A stretch of 64,000 nucleotides of DNA from Variovorax sp. PAMC28562 (GCF_014303735.1 NZ_CP060296.1:441001-505000), one strand, 5' to 3'; positions 47,320-56,520 are shown, numbered from the stretch's first letter. Notes: generated by a model from the letters alone, not told the origin. Translations and numbers: made by a program.

Positions 47320-48216
47320 ATGCTGCACGGCTACATCCCTCCCCATCGATTCCTGCCCTACCTGAGCTGGACCCAGATCAATGCGTTGCCGGACCGCGAG
47401 AACACGGTCATCGTGCTGCCTTGCGGCGCCATCGAGCAGCACGGGCCGCACCTGCCCTGCTCGGTCGACAGCGTGATCTCGTCGGGCGTGATGGGCAAGG
47501 CGCTGGAGCGCCTGCCCGCGGAGGTGCGCGCCTTCGCGCTGCCCACCATCACCTATGGCAAGTCGGAAGAGCACCTTCACTTTCCCGGCACCATGACGCT
47601 GACGGGCCCGACGCTGCTCGCCACGGTGACCGAGATCGGCGAGTCGGTGTATCGCTCCGGTTTTCGCAAGCTGCTGTTCGCCAACGGCCACGGCGGCCAG
47701 CCGCAAGTGCTGGAAATGGCAGCGCGCGAACTGCGCTTGCGCCATGGCGACTTCGTGGTGGTTCCGCACGGCGTGTCACGCCTGCCCAATGCGTCGAGCA
47801 AGCAGATCAGCGACCAGGAAAAGCGGCTGTCGATGCACGCCGGTCATTCCGAAACAGCGTTGATGCTGGCGTTGGCGCCCGACACCGTGCACATGGAACA
47901 TGCGGCGGCCAATTACCCGCCGCCCTTCCCCATCAAGCTCCTGTCGCCCGATGGCCGTCCGGCCTGCGCCTGGACCGCGCGCGACTTCGGTCCGAGCGGC
48001 GTGATCGGCGACCCGACCAGCGCCACCCGCGAGCAAGGTGAAGAGATTCTCGACACGCTGGCGGCAAGTTGGGTGCAGGCGCTCACCGAGCTGTACGCAT
48101 TGCGCTGGGTGGTGCGCGAAGAGGCGACCTGGGGCCGCGGCCACGAGCAGGGCTTCATTCAGTCGACGCCCCCGTCGATGGCACCTTCCGCTTCGTCGCT
48201 CGCTCACGCGCTCTGA
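47320..48216 (+). CDS. creatininase-family amidohydrolase
   Basis: A 298-residue metal-dependent hydrolase. CGAIEQHGPHLPCSVD carries Glu39, His41 and Asp50 with the same spacing as the metal ligands of creatininase. FANGHGGQ gives His124, and MHAGHSETALML the late glutamate. The family opens cyclic amides (creatinine) or removes formyl groups (FAPy-type deformylase ArfB) and includes the mycofactocin peptidase MftE. The neighbours, an ABC importer, an FAD oxidase and a RidA protein, suggest breakdown of an imported cyclic amide or imide, but the substrate is not known. Confidence 0.88.
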   Translation: MLHGYIPPHRFLPYLSWTQINALPDRENTVIVLPCGAIEQHGPHLPCSVDSVISSGVMGKALERLPAEVRAFALPTITYGKSEEHLHFPGTMTLTGPTLLATVTEIGESVYRSGFRKLLFANGHGGQPQVLEMAARELRLRHGDFVVVPHGVSRLPNASSKQISDQEKRLSMHAGHSETALMLALAPDTVHMEHAAANYPPPFPIKLLSPDGRPACAWTARDFGPSGVIGDPTSATREQGEEILDTLAASWVQALTELYALRWVVREEATWGRGHEQGFIQSTPPSMAPSASSLAHAL

Positions 48217-48283
48217 GGCGCATTCCTTGCATTGCAGATTCGCTTCAAGTCCGCTTTTTTTCCACGCTCGAGAGGTTCACACC

Positions 48284-49288
48284 ATGCGCAAGCAAATTAC
48301 CTTCCGTTCCGCATCGCTCGCCGGCGCCATCGCGCTGGCTGTCTGCGGCTTTGCCAATCCCGCGCAGGCGCAGGCCACCGAACCGTTCACCTACATGACC
48401 AACTGGTACGCGCAGGCCGAGCATGGCGGCTTCTACCAGGCGGTGGCGCAAGGCATCTACAAGAAGTACGGGCTGGACGTGACCATCAAGATGGGCGGTC
48501 CGCAGGTCAACATCACGCAGATGATGGCGGCCGGCCAGGCCGACTGCATCATGGGTTCCAGCGACATCCAGATGATGCAGACGCGCGAAGGCGGCGTGCC
48601 GGTGGTCAATGTGGCGGCCTTCTTCCAGAAGGACCCGCAGGTACTGATCGCGCACGAAGACGTCAAGAAGTTCGAAGACTTGAAGGGCAAGACCATCCTG
48701 ATCGGCGCGCAGGCCAACCGCGGCTACTGGCCGTGGCTCAAGACCAAGTTCGGCCTCACCGACGAGCAGACCCGGCCTTACACATTCAACATTCAGCCCT
48801 TCGTGGCCGACAAGAACACGGCCCAGCAGGGTTACCTGACCTCCGAGCCGTACGCCATCCAGAAGGCAGGCGTGAAGAGCACCGTTCTGATGTTCAGCGA
48901 CTTCGGATTTCCCGCCTATGCGACCACCGTGTCGTGCATGGAAAAAACGGTAAAGGACCGCAGCAAGCAGGTCGCCGCCTTCGTGAAGGCATCGGCCGAA
49001 GGGTGGAAAAGCTACCTCGCCGATCCGGCACCTGCCAATGCGCTCATCAAGAAAGACAACCCCAACATGACCGACGACCAGCTCGCCTACAGCGTGGCCA
49101 AGCTCAAGGAAATGGGGATGGTCACCGGTGGTGATGCAGCCACGATGGGCATCGGCGTGATCACCGACGTGCGCGCCAAGGCGAGCTACGACTTCCTGGT
49201 GAGCACCAAGTTGCTCGACCCGACCAAGGTCGAGCTGTCGAAGACGTACACCACCAGTTTCGTCAAGGATGCCAAGGTGCTTCCCTGA
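48284..49288 (+). CDS. ABC transporter substrate-binding protein, NMT1/SsuA type
   Basis: A 334-residue periplasmic protein with a signal peptide (residues 1-29, ending PAQAQA). FTYMTNWYAQAEHGGFYQA is the ThiY/SsuA-like N-terminal motif, and the rest follows the NMT1/THI5-like fold that binds hydroxymethylpyrimidine precursors, sulfonates or nitrate analogs. It feeds the permease and ATPase that follow. The start ATG 48284 is preceded by AGAGG at about 10 bases. Confidence 0.9.
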   Translation: MRKQITFRSASLAGAIALAVCGFANPAQAQATEPFTYMTNWYAQAEHGGFYQAVAQGIYKKYGLDVTIKMGGPQVNITQMMAAGQADCIMGSSDIQMMQTREGGVPVVNVAAFFQKDPQVLIAHEDVKKFEDLKGKTILIGAQANRGYWPWLKTKFGLTDEQTRPYTFNIQPFVADKNTAQQGYLTSEPYAIQKAGVKSTVLMFSDFGFPAYATTVSCMEKTVKDRSKQVAAFVKASAEGWKSYLADPAPANALIKKDNPNMTDDQLAYSVAKLKEMGMVTGGDAATMGIGVITDVRAKASYDFLVSTKLLDPTKVELSKTYTTSFVKDAKVLP

Positions 49289-49305
49289 ACGGGGCGCGTG
49301 CGGCA

Positions 49306-50148
49306 ATGAAAGACATGTCCTCGACAGCTGAAGCGGCAGCGGTAACGACTGCAATACCGACTGAGGTCCCGGCGGTGGAAATCCTGTCCGCCGAAAAGAC
49401 GTATCCGAACGGCACGCAGGCGTTGTTGCCGGTCGACCTGACGATCGCCGAGGGCGAGTTCGTGACCCTGCTCGGTCCGTCGGGCTGCGGCAAGAGCACG
49501 CTCCTGAAGATGGTCGCCGGCATGCTCGAACCCAGCGACGGTCGCTTGCTGGTCTGGCGCAAGCCGGTGGCGCAAATCGATGCGAGCGGCCGCAAGATGG
49601 CTTTCGTGTTTCAGGCGCCGACGCTCATGCCCTGGGCCAGCGTGCAGACCAATGTGCGGCTGCCGCTCGACCTGGCGGGCGTGTCGCGCCAGGAAGCCGA
49701 CGGCCGCGTGGCCGAGGCGCTCGCGCTGGTCGGGCTCGACAAGTTTGCCGGCGCGTTGCCGAGGGCGCTTTCGGGCGGCATGCAGATGCGGGTGTCTATC
49801 GCGCGGGGCCTGGTCACGCAGCCCGACCTCCTGTTGATGGATGAGCCCTTCGGCGCGCTGGACGAGATCACGCGGCACCGCCTCGATGCCGATCTGCTCG
49901 AGCTGTGGCGCAAGAAAAAGCTCACGGTGATCTTCGTGACGCACTCGATCCACGAAGCGGTGTTTCTGTCGAGCCGCGTGATCATGATGGCGGCACGGCC
50001 AGGCCGGGTAGTGGAACAGTTCGAGATCGACGAGCCCTATCCGCGCAATGCCGACTTCATGGTGTCGCCACAGTTCAGCCGTCACGCCAAGCGGCTGCAA
50101 GACAGCTTGCTGCGTGCCAGCCAGGCGCACGAGGAGCTGGCGCCATGA
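49306..50148 (+). CDS. ABC transporter ATP-binding protein, NitT/TauT type
   Basis: A 280-residue ATPase. Walker A LGPSGCGKST, the Q-loop FQAPTLMPW, signature LSGGMQMRV, Walker B LLLMDEPFGALD and the H-loop VTHSIHEA are all present. The NitT/TauT/SsuB class powers import together with the neighbouring periplasmic protein and permease. Its stop overlaps the permease ATG (ATGA). Confidence 0.93.
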   Translation: MKDMSSTAEAAAVTTAIPTEVPAVEILSAEKTYPNGTQALLPVDLTIAEGEFVTLLGPSGCGKSTLLKMVAGMLEPSDGRLLVWRKPVAQIDASGRKMAFVFQAPTLMPWASVQTNVRLPLDLAGVSRQEADGRVAEALALVGLDKFAGALPRALSGGMQMRVSIARGLVTQPDLLLMDEPFGALDEITRHRLDADLLELWRKKKLTVIFVTHSIHEAVFLSSRVIMMAARPGRVVEQFEIDEPYPRNADFMVSPQFSRHAKRLQDSLLRASQAHEELAP

Positions 50149-51065
50149 GCGCGGTCATCAGCGAGTCTTCGACTGCGGGCAAGACCACGCCAGCGCCTGC
50201 TGCCGCCGCGTCGCCGACCTCGCGGGCAAGTGCCGCACCGCCCGCTCGCAAGGCGGTGCCGCTGCGGCGCGTGCCCCTGCTCCGGCAACCGCGGGTGCAG
50301 CGGGTGTTCTATCCGTTGCTGGTGGGCGTGGCGCTGGTCGCGCTCTGGCAATGGCTCGTGACGGCGATGGAGCTGCCGGCCTATCTGGTGCCCTCGCCGT
50401 TCCTCATGATGCAGACGCTGGTGCACGACTGGGTGCCGCTCGGCATGGCGCTGCTGGTCACGTTGAAGATCACGGTGCTGTCGTTTATCGTGGCGACCAT
50501 TGCGGGCGTTTTGATCTCGTTTCTGTTCGTGCAGAGCAAGCGAATCGAGACCGCGCTGTTCCCGTATGCGGTGTTGCTGCAGGTGACGCCGATCGTGGCG
50601 GTAGCGCCCCTCATCATCATCTGGGTCAAGAACCCGACCGCGGCGATGACGGTGTGCGCGGCCCTCGTGGCGCTGTTTCCCATCATCGCCAACACGACGC
50701 TCGGCTTGCGCAGCATCGACCCCGATCTGCAGAGCTACTTCAAGCTGAATCGGGCGACGCGCTGGCAGCAACTGGTGCGGTTGCGCATTCCGAGCGCACT
50801 GCCGTACTTTTTTGGCGGCTTGCGCATCTCCAGCGGTCTCGCGCTCATCGGCGCGGTGGTGGCGGAGTTCGTCGCAGGCACCGGCGGCTCGGGTGCCGGA
50901 CTGGCCTACCAGATCCTGCAGGCCGGGTTTCAACTCAACATCCCCCGCATGTTCGCGGCGCTCCTGCTGATCTCGCTGACCGGCGTGGCGCTGTTCGCCC
51001 TCATGGCCTGGCTCAGCAAGCTGGCGTTGGGCTCGTGGCACGCGAGCGAACTTTCTCAAGATTGA
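50145..51065 (+). CDS. ABC transporter permease, NitT/TauT type
   Basis: A 306-residue inner-membrane permease. The first 45 residues are an Ala/Pro-rich cytoplasmic tail, then about six transmembrane helices follow (for example FYPLLVGVALVALWQWLV). The EAA-type loop that contacts the ATPase is near LVRLRIPSALPYFFGGLRIS. Start chosen at ATG 50145, overlapping the ATPase stop. With the two genes before it, it makes a complete importer. Confidence 0.92.
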   Translation: MSAVISESSTAGKTTPAPAAAASPTSRASAAPPARKAVPLRRVPLLRQPRVQRVFYPLLVGVALVALWQWLVTAMELPAYLVPSPFLMMQTLVHDWVPLGMALLVTLKITVLSFIVATIAGVLISFLFVQSKRIETALFPYAVLLQVTPIVAVAPLIIIWVKNPTAAMTVCAALVALFPIIANTTLGLRSIDPDLQSYFKLNRATRWQQLVRLRIPSALPYFFGGLRISSGLALIGAVVAEFVAGTGGSGAGLAYQILQAGFQLNIPRMFAALLLISLTGVALFALMAWLSKLALGSWHASELSQD

Positions 51066-51075
51066 AGTGACCACC

Positions 51076-52437
51076 ATGAACGCCCCTGTCTCCGCTGTCG
51101 AACAACTGTTGTTCACGCTGCCCGACCTCGACTGGATCACCGACGAGAGCCGCGTGGCGCGCTTGTCGCAGGACTTCGCCTGGTTCAGCCCGGTGCTGAA
51201 CCGGCAGCTGAAAGACAAGCGCGCCGATGCCGTCGTGCGGCCGCGTACCGAAGACGAATTGCGCGCCCTGGTGGGCGCCTGCGTACAGCGCAACGTGCCG
51301 ATCACGATTCGCGGGAGCGGTACCGGCAACTACGGCCAGACCACGCCACTGGCCGGCGGCGTCGTGCTCGACATGACGAGCTACAACGCGCTGCAGTGGG
51401 TGCGGCCGGGCGTCGCTCGGGCGCAGGCCGGTATGCGGCTCGGCGAGCTCGAAAAACACACTCGCCCGACCGGACAGGAACTGCGCTGCATCCCGTCGAC
51501 CTATCGCAGCGCCACGCTCGGGGGTCTCTTCGGCGGTGGCTTCGGTGGCATCGGCTCGATCAACTACGGCCCTTTTGGGGCGCCGGGCAACGTGCTCGGC
51601 GTGCGGGCGATGACGATCGAGGCCGAGCCGCAAATCGTCGAGCTGCGTGGCGCCGAGGCGCTGCGCATGCACCATCTGTGGGGCACCAACGGCCTGGTGC
51701 TCGAGCTCGAAGTCGGATTGGCGCCAGTACACCCCTGGCTCGAAACGCTGGTCACTTTTTCAGACTTCGACAAGGCGCTGGCGTTTGGCAACGCATTGGC
51801 GCATGCGCCCGGCATCGTCAAGCGCGAGGTGGCCTTCTTTGCCAGCCCCATACCCGACTATCTGACGCAATTGGCCGAGTATTTGCCGAAGGGCTGCCAC
51901 GCGGTGCTGTCGCTCGTCGCCGAATCGAGCGAAGAAGCGATGCACGAACTTGCCGCCCTGCACGCTGGCTCGATCACCTATCGCAAGACCGCGGCCGAAG
52001 TGCAAAAGAGCAATCGCACCCTGATGGAGTTCACCTGGAACCACACCACGCTGCACGCGCTCAAGGTCGACAAGACGCTGACCTACATTCAAAGCAGTTT
52101 CGTGCCCGGCAAGCAGGTCGAGCAGATCACAGAGATGGAGCACCTGCTCGGCGGCGAGGTACTGATGCATGTCGAGTTTCTGCGCAACCTGGACGGGCTG
52201 ATCGCCTGCAGCGCGCTGCAACTGGTTCGGTTCACCAACGAAGAGCGACTGGACGAAATCATCCGCATACATCGGGAACGCGGTGTGCGCATCAACAACC
52301 CGCACACCTTCATCGTCGAAGACGGCAAGGCAGGGGGGGCTTTGCCGCCCGAGATCATCGCCATGAAAAACCGCTTCGACCCGCATGGTCTGCTTAATCC
52401 GGGGAAGCTGCGCGACTGGCCGGTGGTGCCCCGGTGA
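51076..52437 (+). CDS. FAD-binding oxidase/dehydrogenase, PCMH type
   Basis: A 453-residue FAD-linked oxidoreductase of the GlcD/vanillyl-alcohol-oxidase group. TIRGSGTGNYGQTTPLAGG is the FAD-binding PCMH segment, GGLFGGGFGGIGSINYGPFG completes the isoalloxazine site, and FDPHGLLNPGKL is the family's C-terminal motif. It oxidises an alcohol, hydroxy acid or amine. ATG 51076 is used; an in-frame GTG at 51067 is an alternative. The stop overlaps the RidA start (GTGA). Confidence 0.88.
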   Translation: MNAPVSAVEQLLFTLPDLDWITDESRVARLSQDFAWFSPVLNRQLKDKRADAVVRPRTEDELRALVGACVQRNVPITIRGSGTGNYGQTTPLAGGVVLDMTSYNALQWVRPGVARAQAGMRLGELEKHTRPTGQELRCIPSTYRSATLGGLFGGGFGGIGSINYGPFGAPGNVLGVRAMTIEAEPQIVELRGAEALRMHHLWGTNGLVLELEVGLAPVHPWLETLVTFSDFDKALAFGNALAHAPGIVKREVAFFASPIPDYLTQLAEYLPKGCHAVLSLVAESSEEAMHELAALHAGSITYRKTAAEVQKSNRTLMEFTWNHTTLHALKVDKTLTYIQSSFVPGKQVEQITEMEHLLGGEVLMHVEFLRNLDGLIACSALQLVRFTNEERLDEIIRIHRERGVRINNPHTFIVEDGKAGGALPPEIIAMKNRFDPHGLLNPGKLRDWPVVPR

Positions 52438-52925
52438 GCGTCATGATCGATACGACAGCGAGCGCGACGATGGGTGCGCCGATGGCCAATTACGCCGCGG
52501 CCAGGCGCGTGGGCGATTTCGTCTTTATGAGCGGCGTGGTTGCGGTCGACCCTGCGCGGCGTCAGGCCGTGACCTCTTACGGCGACATTCCCAAAGCCGC
52601 GCGTGACGCCCTGCGGCCGCTCGGCTATGTGACCGGCCAGATGTCGGTCGACGTCTACGAAGCGCCTATCGTCGCGCAGAGCTGGTTCGTGCTCGAGCGC
52701 ATCCGCCAGCTGGCCGTCGAACATGGCGGCACGATGGCCGACGTGGTGAAGCTGGTGCAGTACTTTCGCGACATTCGTCACTACCCCGCCTACAACCGCG
52801 TGCGCGGACTGTTCTATCCGGGTGCGCCGCCGGTGAGCACCGTTGTGGAGGTATCGCGCTTCTTGCCGGGCGACGCGCTGGTGATCGAGGTCGAGGCGAC
52901 CGCCTATTTGCCGTTGCCGCGCTGA
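52434..52925 (+). CDS. RidA-family (YjgF/UK114) protein
   Basis: A 163-residue RidA-fold protein, probably trimeric. MSGVVAVDP, VKLVQYFRDIRHYPAYNRVR and a C-terminal strand ALVIEVEATAYLP match the family. The segment before the last strands reads PPVSTVVEV, where deaminating RidA proteins have a conserved arginine, so it may lack imine deaminase activity, as in the RutC-like and other Rid subgroups. GTG 52434 overlaps the oxidase stop; ATG 52443 is possible. Its 3' end overlaps the convergent lnt gene by 22 bases. Confidence 0.85.
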   Translation: MSVMIDTTASATMGAPMANYAAARRVGDFVFMSGVVAVDPARRQAVTSYGDIPKAARDALRPLGYVTGQMSVDVYEAPIVAQSWFVLERIRQLAVEHGGTMADVVKLVQYFRDIRHYPAYNRVRGLFYPGAPPVSTVVEVSRFLPGDALVIEVEATAYLPLPR

Positions 52926-54511
52926 CTGCCGCGACGGCGGTGCAGCACGATCGTGCAGGCGATCATCAGCAGCGACAGTCCCCAGAGCGGCCAGAGTCCG
53001 AAACGGGACACCCACCACGCATAGGGCGTAATGCCGCCGCGTCCTTCGACCTCGGCGAGCAGCACACCGCGCGTGAGGCGCGGCAGCGATTGCGCAACGC
53101 GGCCACGGTGGTCGATGACCACCGTGGCGCCGGTGTTGGTCGCACGCACCATCGGCCGCTGGAACTCGAGCGCGCGCATCCGCGAAATCGACAGGTGTTC
53201 GTCGATAGCAACCGAATCGCCGAACCACGCGATGTTGCTGACGTTGAGCAGGATGGTCGGCGCATTGCCGGCATCGCGAAAGTTCGCGCCGATCTCGTCG
53301 CCGAACAAGTCTTCGTAGCAAATGTTGGGCGCGATGCGCTGGCCTTGCCAGACGAACGGCGGCTGCGCGAGCCCGCCACTCCTGAAATCGCCCAGCGGGA
53401 TGTTCATCAGGTCGGTGAACCAGCGGAATATCGATGGCACGAATTCGCCGAACGGCACGAGGTGATGCTTGTCGTAGCGGTACGTGGCAGACGCACCCGG
53501 TTGAAACCCCAGCACCGCATTGCTGTAGGTGGTGCCGTTGCCGATCGGCAGGCCCACGATGGCGGCCCGTGTGCCGGTGGCGTACCGCGCGGCGATCGAT
53601 TCGAGGTAGCCCGGCGGCAACTGCGAGGGCAACAACGGGATTGCCGTTTCGGGCGTGATGGTGAGCGAGGCTTTCGGGTCGTTGAGCTGCTCGCCGTACC
53701 AGCGCAGCGCTGTCGCGACGCCACCGCCCGGGATGAACTTCTCGTCTTGCGGGATGTTGCCCTGGAGCAGCGCGACATCGAGCTTGCCGCGAGCCAGTTC
53801 GGGCTTGTCGACGGCGTCTCGTGAGGCGCCCAGCGCCCATGCGGCAATCAGAACAGCAACGGCGGACACGAGCGGCGCAAATCGTCGGAAGGTCGAGCGA
53901 CCCAGTGGCTTCGTGCCGACGATAGCGGTTGTGATGACGGTCATGGCGGAGGCTGCTGCTGCTGCGAGCGCAGCGGCAATCGCCCCGACGCCATAGACGC
54001 CGACCCACGGAGCAGCCACGGCCAACGGCCCGTCGACATGCGCATAGCCAATGGCGCCCCACGGGAACCCGGTGAACCAGCTGCCGCGAAGCAATTCGGC
54101 CACGGTCCAGAGCGAGGCGAACAGCACAGCCGCTGCGAATCGGTTGACCGGTGCAAATCGGACGAACAGGCCGCATGCCAGCGCGTAGTAGAGCGCGAGC
54201 GCCGCTGCCAGCGCCAACACGGCGCTCACGGCCAGCGACGCAGCCAGACCGCCATAGGTGTGCAGCGAAATGAAGAGCCACCAGAACGTGCCGCAAAGCC
54301 AGGCCGTGGCAAAGAGCCAGCCGAACCCGAAAGCGTGATGTGCGGACTTCGATGCGCTGCCGATGCGGATCGCATCGAGCTGCCACACCAGAAAAACCAT
54401 TGGAACAAGCTGCAGCCACCACAGCGGTTGACCGCTCCACGGCGCGGCAATCGACAGCGATTGAGCGAACCCGGCGGCGGCGAAGCCCAGCCCTCGCCAG
54501 AGCGTCTTCAA
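52904..54511 (-). CDS. lnt: apolipoprotein N-acyltransferase
   Basis: A 535-residue inner-membrane enzyme that adds the third acyl chain to lipoproteins. About seven N-terminal transmembrane helices precede a nitrilase-fold domain whose catalytic triad is visible: Glu in TPETAIPLL, Lys in YDKHHLVPFGEF and Cys in NICYEDLFG. The start is TTG at 54509-54511 (reading as MKTLWRGLGFAAAGF), since any longer frame overlaps corC in another frame; no ATG is available nearby. It lies just after corC, the standard pair. Confidence 0.93.
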   Translation of the reverse strand: MKTLWRGLGFAAAGFAQSLSIAAPWSGQPLWWLQLVPMVFLVWQLDAIRIGSASKSAHHAFGFGWLFATAWLCGTFWWLFISLHTYGGLAASLAVSAVLALAAALALYYALACGLFVRFAPVNRFAAAVLFASLWTVAELLRGSWFTGFPWGAIGYAHVDGPLAVAAPWVGVYGVGAIAAALAAAAASAMTVITTAIVGTKPLGRSTFRRFAPLVSAVAVLIAAWALGASRDAVDKPELARGKLDVALLQGNIPQDEKFIPGGGVATALRWYGEQLNDPKASLTITPETAIPLLPSQLPPGYLESIAARYATGTRAAIVGLPIGNGTTYSNAVLGFQPGASATYRYDKHHLVPFGEFVPSIFRWFTDLMNIPLGDFRSGGLAQPPFVWQGQRIAPNICYEDLFGDEIGANFRDAGNAPTILLNVSNIAWFGDSVAIDEHLSISRMRALEFQRPMVRATNTGATVVIDHRGRVAQSLPRLTRGVLLAEVEGRGGITPYAWWVSRFGLWPLWGLSLLMIACTIVLHRRRGSQRGNGK

Positions 54512-54518
54512 GGCAGGT

Positions 54519-55397
54519 TCAATCCGACGCGCCGTTGCCACGCGCCGGCGACACCTTGAACCAGCGCACGGCGCCGCCCTTGGTGTGCAGCACCACGAAG
54601 TCGAACCCGCCGAGCGCGTGATGCTCGCCGCGCTTCGGTACGTGGCCCATCTCGTGCGCGACCAGGCCGCCGATGGTGTCGAAGTCTTCGCTGAGCTGCT
54701 CTTCGTCGAAGGTGATGCCAAAGGCTTCGGCAACGCGCTCGATGGGCGTGTCGCCGCTCACACGGTAGGTGTGGTCTGCCAGACCGAAGATGTCGCCCTC
54801 GTCTTCGGCGATATCGAATTCGTCTTCGATCTCGCCGACGATTTGCTCCAACACGTCTTCAATCGTGATGAGCCCGGCCACACGGCCGAACTCGTCGATG
54901 GTGATCGCCAGATGATTGCGGTTGCCGCGAAATTCGCGCAGCAAATCGTTCAGGCCCTTGCTCTCGGGCACGAAGGTGGCGGGCCGCAGCAAGGCGCGAA
55001 TGTTGAGACCCGGCGCACGCTGCAGCTTGAGCAGATCTTTCGCGAGCAGGATGCCGATGATGTTTTCTTTTTCGCCCTCGTACACCGGAAAACGCGAGTG
55101 CGCCGTGTCGATGACGACGTGCAACAGCGTGTCGTAGGGCGCGTCGATGTTGACGAGGTCCATGCGAGGTGCGGCCACCATCACGTCACCAGCGGTCATG
55201 TCGGCCATGCGCAGGACACCTTCGAGCATCACACGCGACTCTGCGCCTATGACGTCGTTGTCTTCGGCATCTGCGAGCGTTTCGATCAGCTCGTCGCGGG
55301 AGTCCGGTCCGGGATGGATGAATTCGGCGAGCTTTTGCAGAAAACTGCGTTTGTCTTCCCGTTCGACGGGGACGCGTTCAGAGTGAGGGTCGGCCAC
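54519..55397 (-). CDS. corC: CorC/YbeX-type CBS-domain protein
   Basis: A 292-residue cytosolic protein of the CNNM/HlyC-CorC group. Two CBS domains (about residues 70-190: VMVAAPRMDLVNID...FPVYEG, and NRNHLAITIDEFGRVAGLITIEDVLEQIVGEIEDE, shown here only by LAITIDEFGRVAGLITIEDV) precede a CorC_HlyC domain (about 205-285). It is linked to Mg2+/Co2+ export and commonly sits beside lnt. The stop is 7 bases from the lnt start. Confidence 0.93.
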   Translation of the reverse strand: MADPHSERVPVEREDKRSFLQKLAEFIHPGPDSRDELIETLADAEDNDVIGAESRVMLEGVLRMADMTAGDVMVAAPRMDLVNIDAPYDTLLHVVIDTAHSRFPVYEGEKENIIGILLAKDLLKLQRAPGLNIRALLRPATFVPESKGLNDLLREFRGNRNHLAITIDEFGRVAGLITIEDVLEQIVGEIEDEFDIAEDEGDIFGLADHTYRVSGDTPIERVAEAFGITFDEEQLSEDFDTIGGLVAHEMGHVPKRGEHHALGGFDFVVLHTKGGAVRWFKVSPARGNGASD

Positions 55398-55483
55398 TGC
55401 GGCGAGGCGGAGTTAGGGAAGCACAAGGATAACCGGATGTAGCGCGCACCCGGTATCGCCGTGACAGCGCGATCACCAGAGAT

Positions 55484-56212
55484 TCACTGCGCCGTGCGGT
55501 CACGCGCGTCGCGAACGCCACGCCGGATTTCCTGCACGCCTGCAAGAAATCCCCAAAACTGCTTGGCGCGCGTCTTGAGTTGGAAGTCGACTTCGGCAAA
55601 GTGATCGAGCGCGATCTCGCTCATTCGGCTGTCGAACGTAGCAGCCGGCAGCTGCAGGTGAGCCTCCGATTCGGAGCCGCTGCGAACCACCGTGGCGCCG
55701 GCATTGCGCGCGATCTTGAGCATGGCCGCGTTTTCGCTGAGCGCATGGATGAAAAGTGCGCCGACGCCTTCGTTGCGGGCCGTGACCATCGCGCGCTCGA
55801 ACAATCGCGCGCCGTAGCCGCGGCTGCGTGCATGGCGCGAGACCGACACGCCGAATTCAGCGCAGTCGCTCAGCTGTCCGGCTGGCGCGAAGGCCACATG
55901 CGCCATGGCGATGAGTTCGAGTCGACGGTTGTAGATGCCGAACAATTCGTCGCGCTCGAAGTCCAATCCGTCGACGTAGCGCTGCACTTGCTCGTCCGAG
56001 GCCGCATAACCGAAGCGCAAGTAGCGATCATGCTGCTCGAGGGCAAGCAGATGCGTGGCGATGCGCACGCGCTCGCCGGGACCGATCGCACGAATCGGCA
56101 CCAGTACAGGCTGCGGCGCCGTAATGGAGCGGGGCTGCGCTTCGACCATCGGCGCCTTCAAGAAAGAGCCGACGCCGAGCGAGGCTTTCAAGAGAGCTTT
56201 GGCATTCATCAT
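55484..56212 (-). CDS. GNAT-family N-acetyltransferase
   Basis: A 242-residue acetyltransferase. The acetyl-CoA-binding segment is VSRHARSRGYGARLFERAM, with the R/Q-x-x-G-x-G/A pattern, and the substrate part is ALENAAMLKIARNAGA, shown as LSENAAMLKIARNAGA. The N-terminal 35 residues and the C-terminal 30 are unconserved. The acceptor is unknown. The start ATG at 56210-56212 is followed by a second in-frame ATG. It is isolated from corC by 86 bases and divergent from the decayed region to its right. Confidence 0.85.
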   Translation of the reverse strand: MMNAKALLKASLGVGSFLKAPMVEAQPRSITAPQPVLVPIRAIGPGERVRIATHLLALEQHDRYLRFGYAASDEQVQRYVDGLDFERDELFGIYNRRLELIAMAHVAFAPAGQLSDCAEFGVSVSRHARSRGYGARLFERAMVTARNEGVGALFIHALSENAAMLKIARNAGATVVRSGSESEAHLQLPAATFDSRMSEIALDHFAEVDFQLKTRAKQFWGFLAGVQEIRRGVRDARDRTAQ

Positions 56213-56351
56213 GGTCCGAATTTAAGGGTTTTCCCTTAGCAGACAAGCCTGCGGGTCTTTCGGCTTCGTCATTTAGCGAATAAGGACCAACGCCCGTGGC
56301 ATGAACGCAACCAACTGTTGTCATACCGAAGAGGGGTGGGAACAAGCCGGC

Positions 56352-56493
56352 CAGATTGGGCTAGGTCCGATCTTCTTCGAATTCATCCAGCGCAAGGGTG
56401 ACGAAGGCTTCGGCAACGGCAACTTGAAAGCGTTTTTTTGAGAGCATTGAGCTCTTCCAGATGCGCCGTGGCGTGTTGCGCGCGCCACAATAA
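56352..56493 (+). pseudogene. remnant of 4-hydroxyphenylpyruvate dioxygenase (hpd) C-terminus
   Basis: The plus strand encodes [20 protein letters not shown], then NLKAFF, then ESIELFQMRRGVL and a stop at 56491-56493. This is the C-terminal signature of HPPD ([13 protein letters not shown]...GNFKALFESIE...RRGVL). The frame is broken at a run of seven T residues (56433-56439): removing one T restores it. Everything N-terminal of GPIFF is missing. HPPD makes homogentisate from 4-hydroxyphenylpyruvate in tyrosine breakdown. Confidence 0.8.
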
Positions 56494-56520
56494 ACGAACT
56501 CTTCACTCTTGGGGTTCGGC

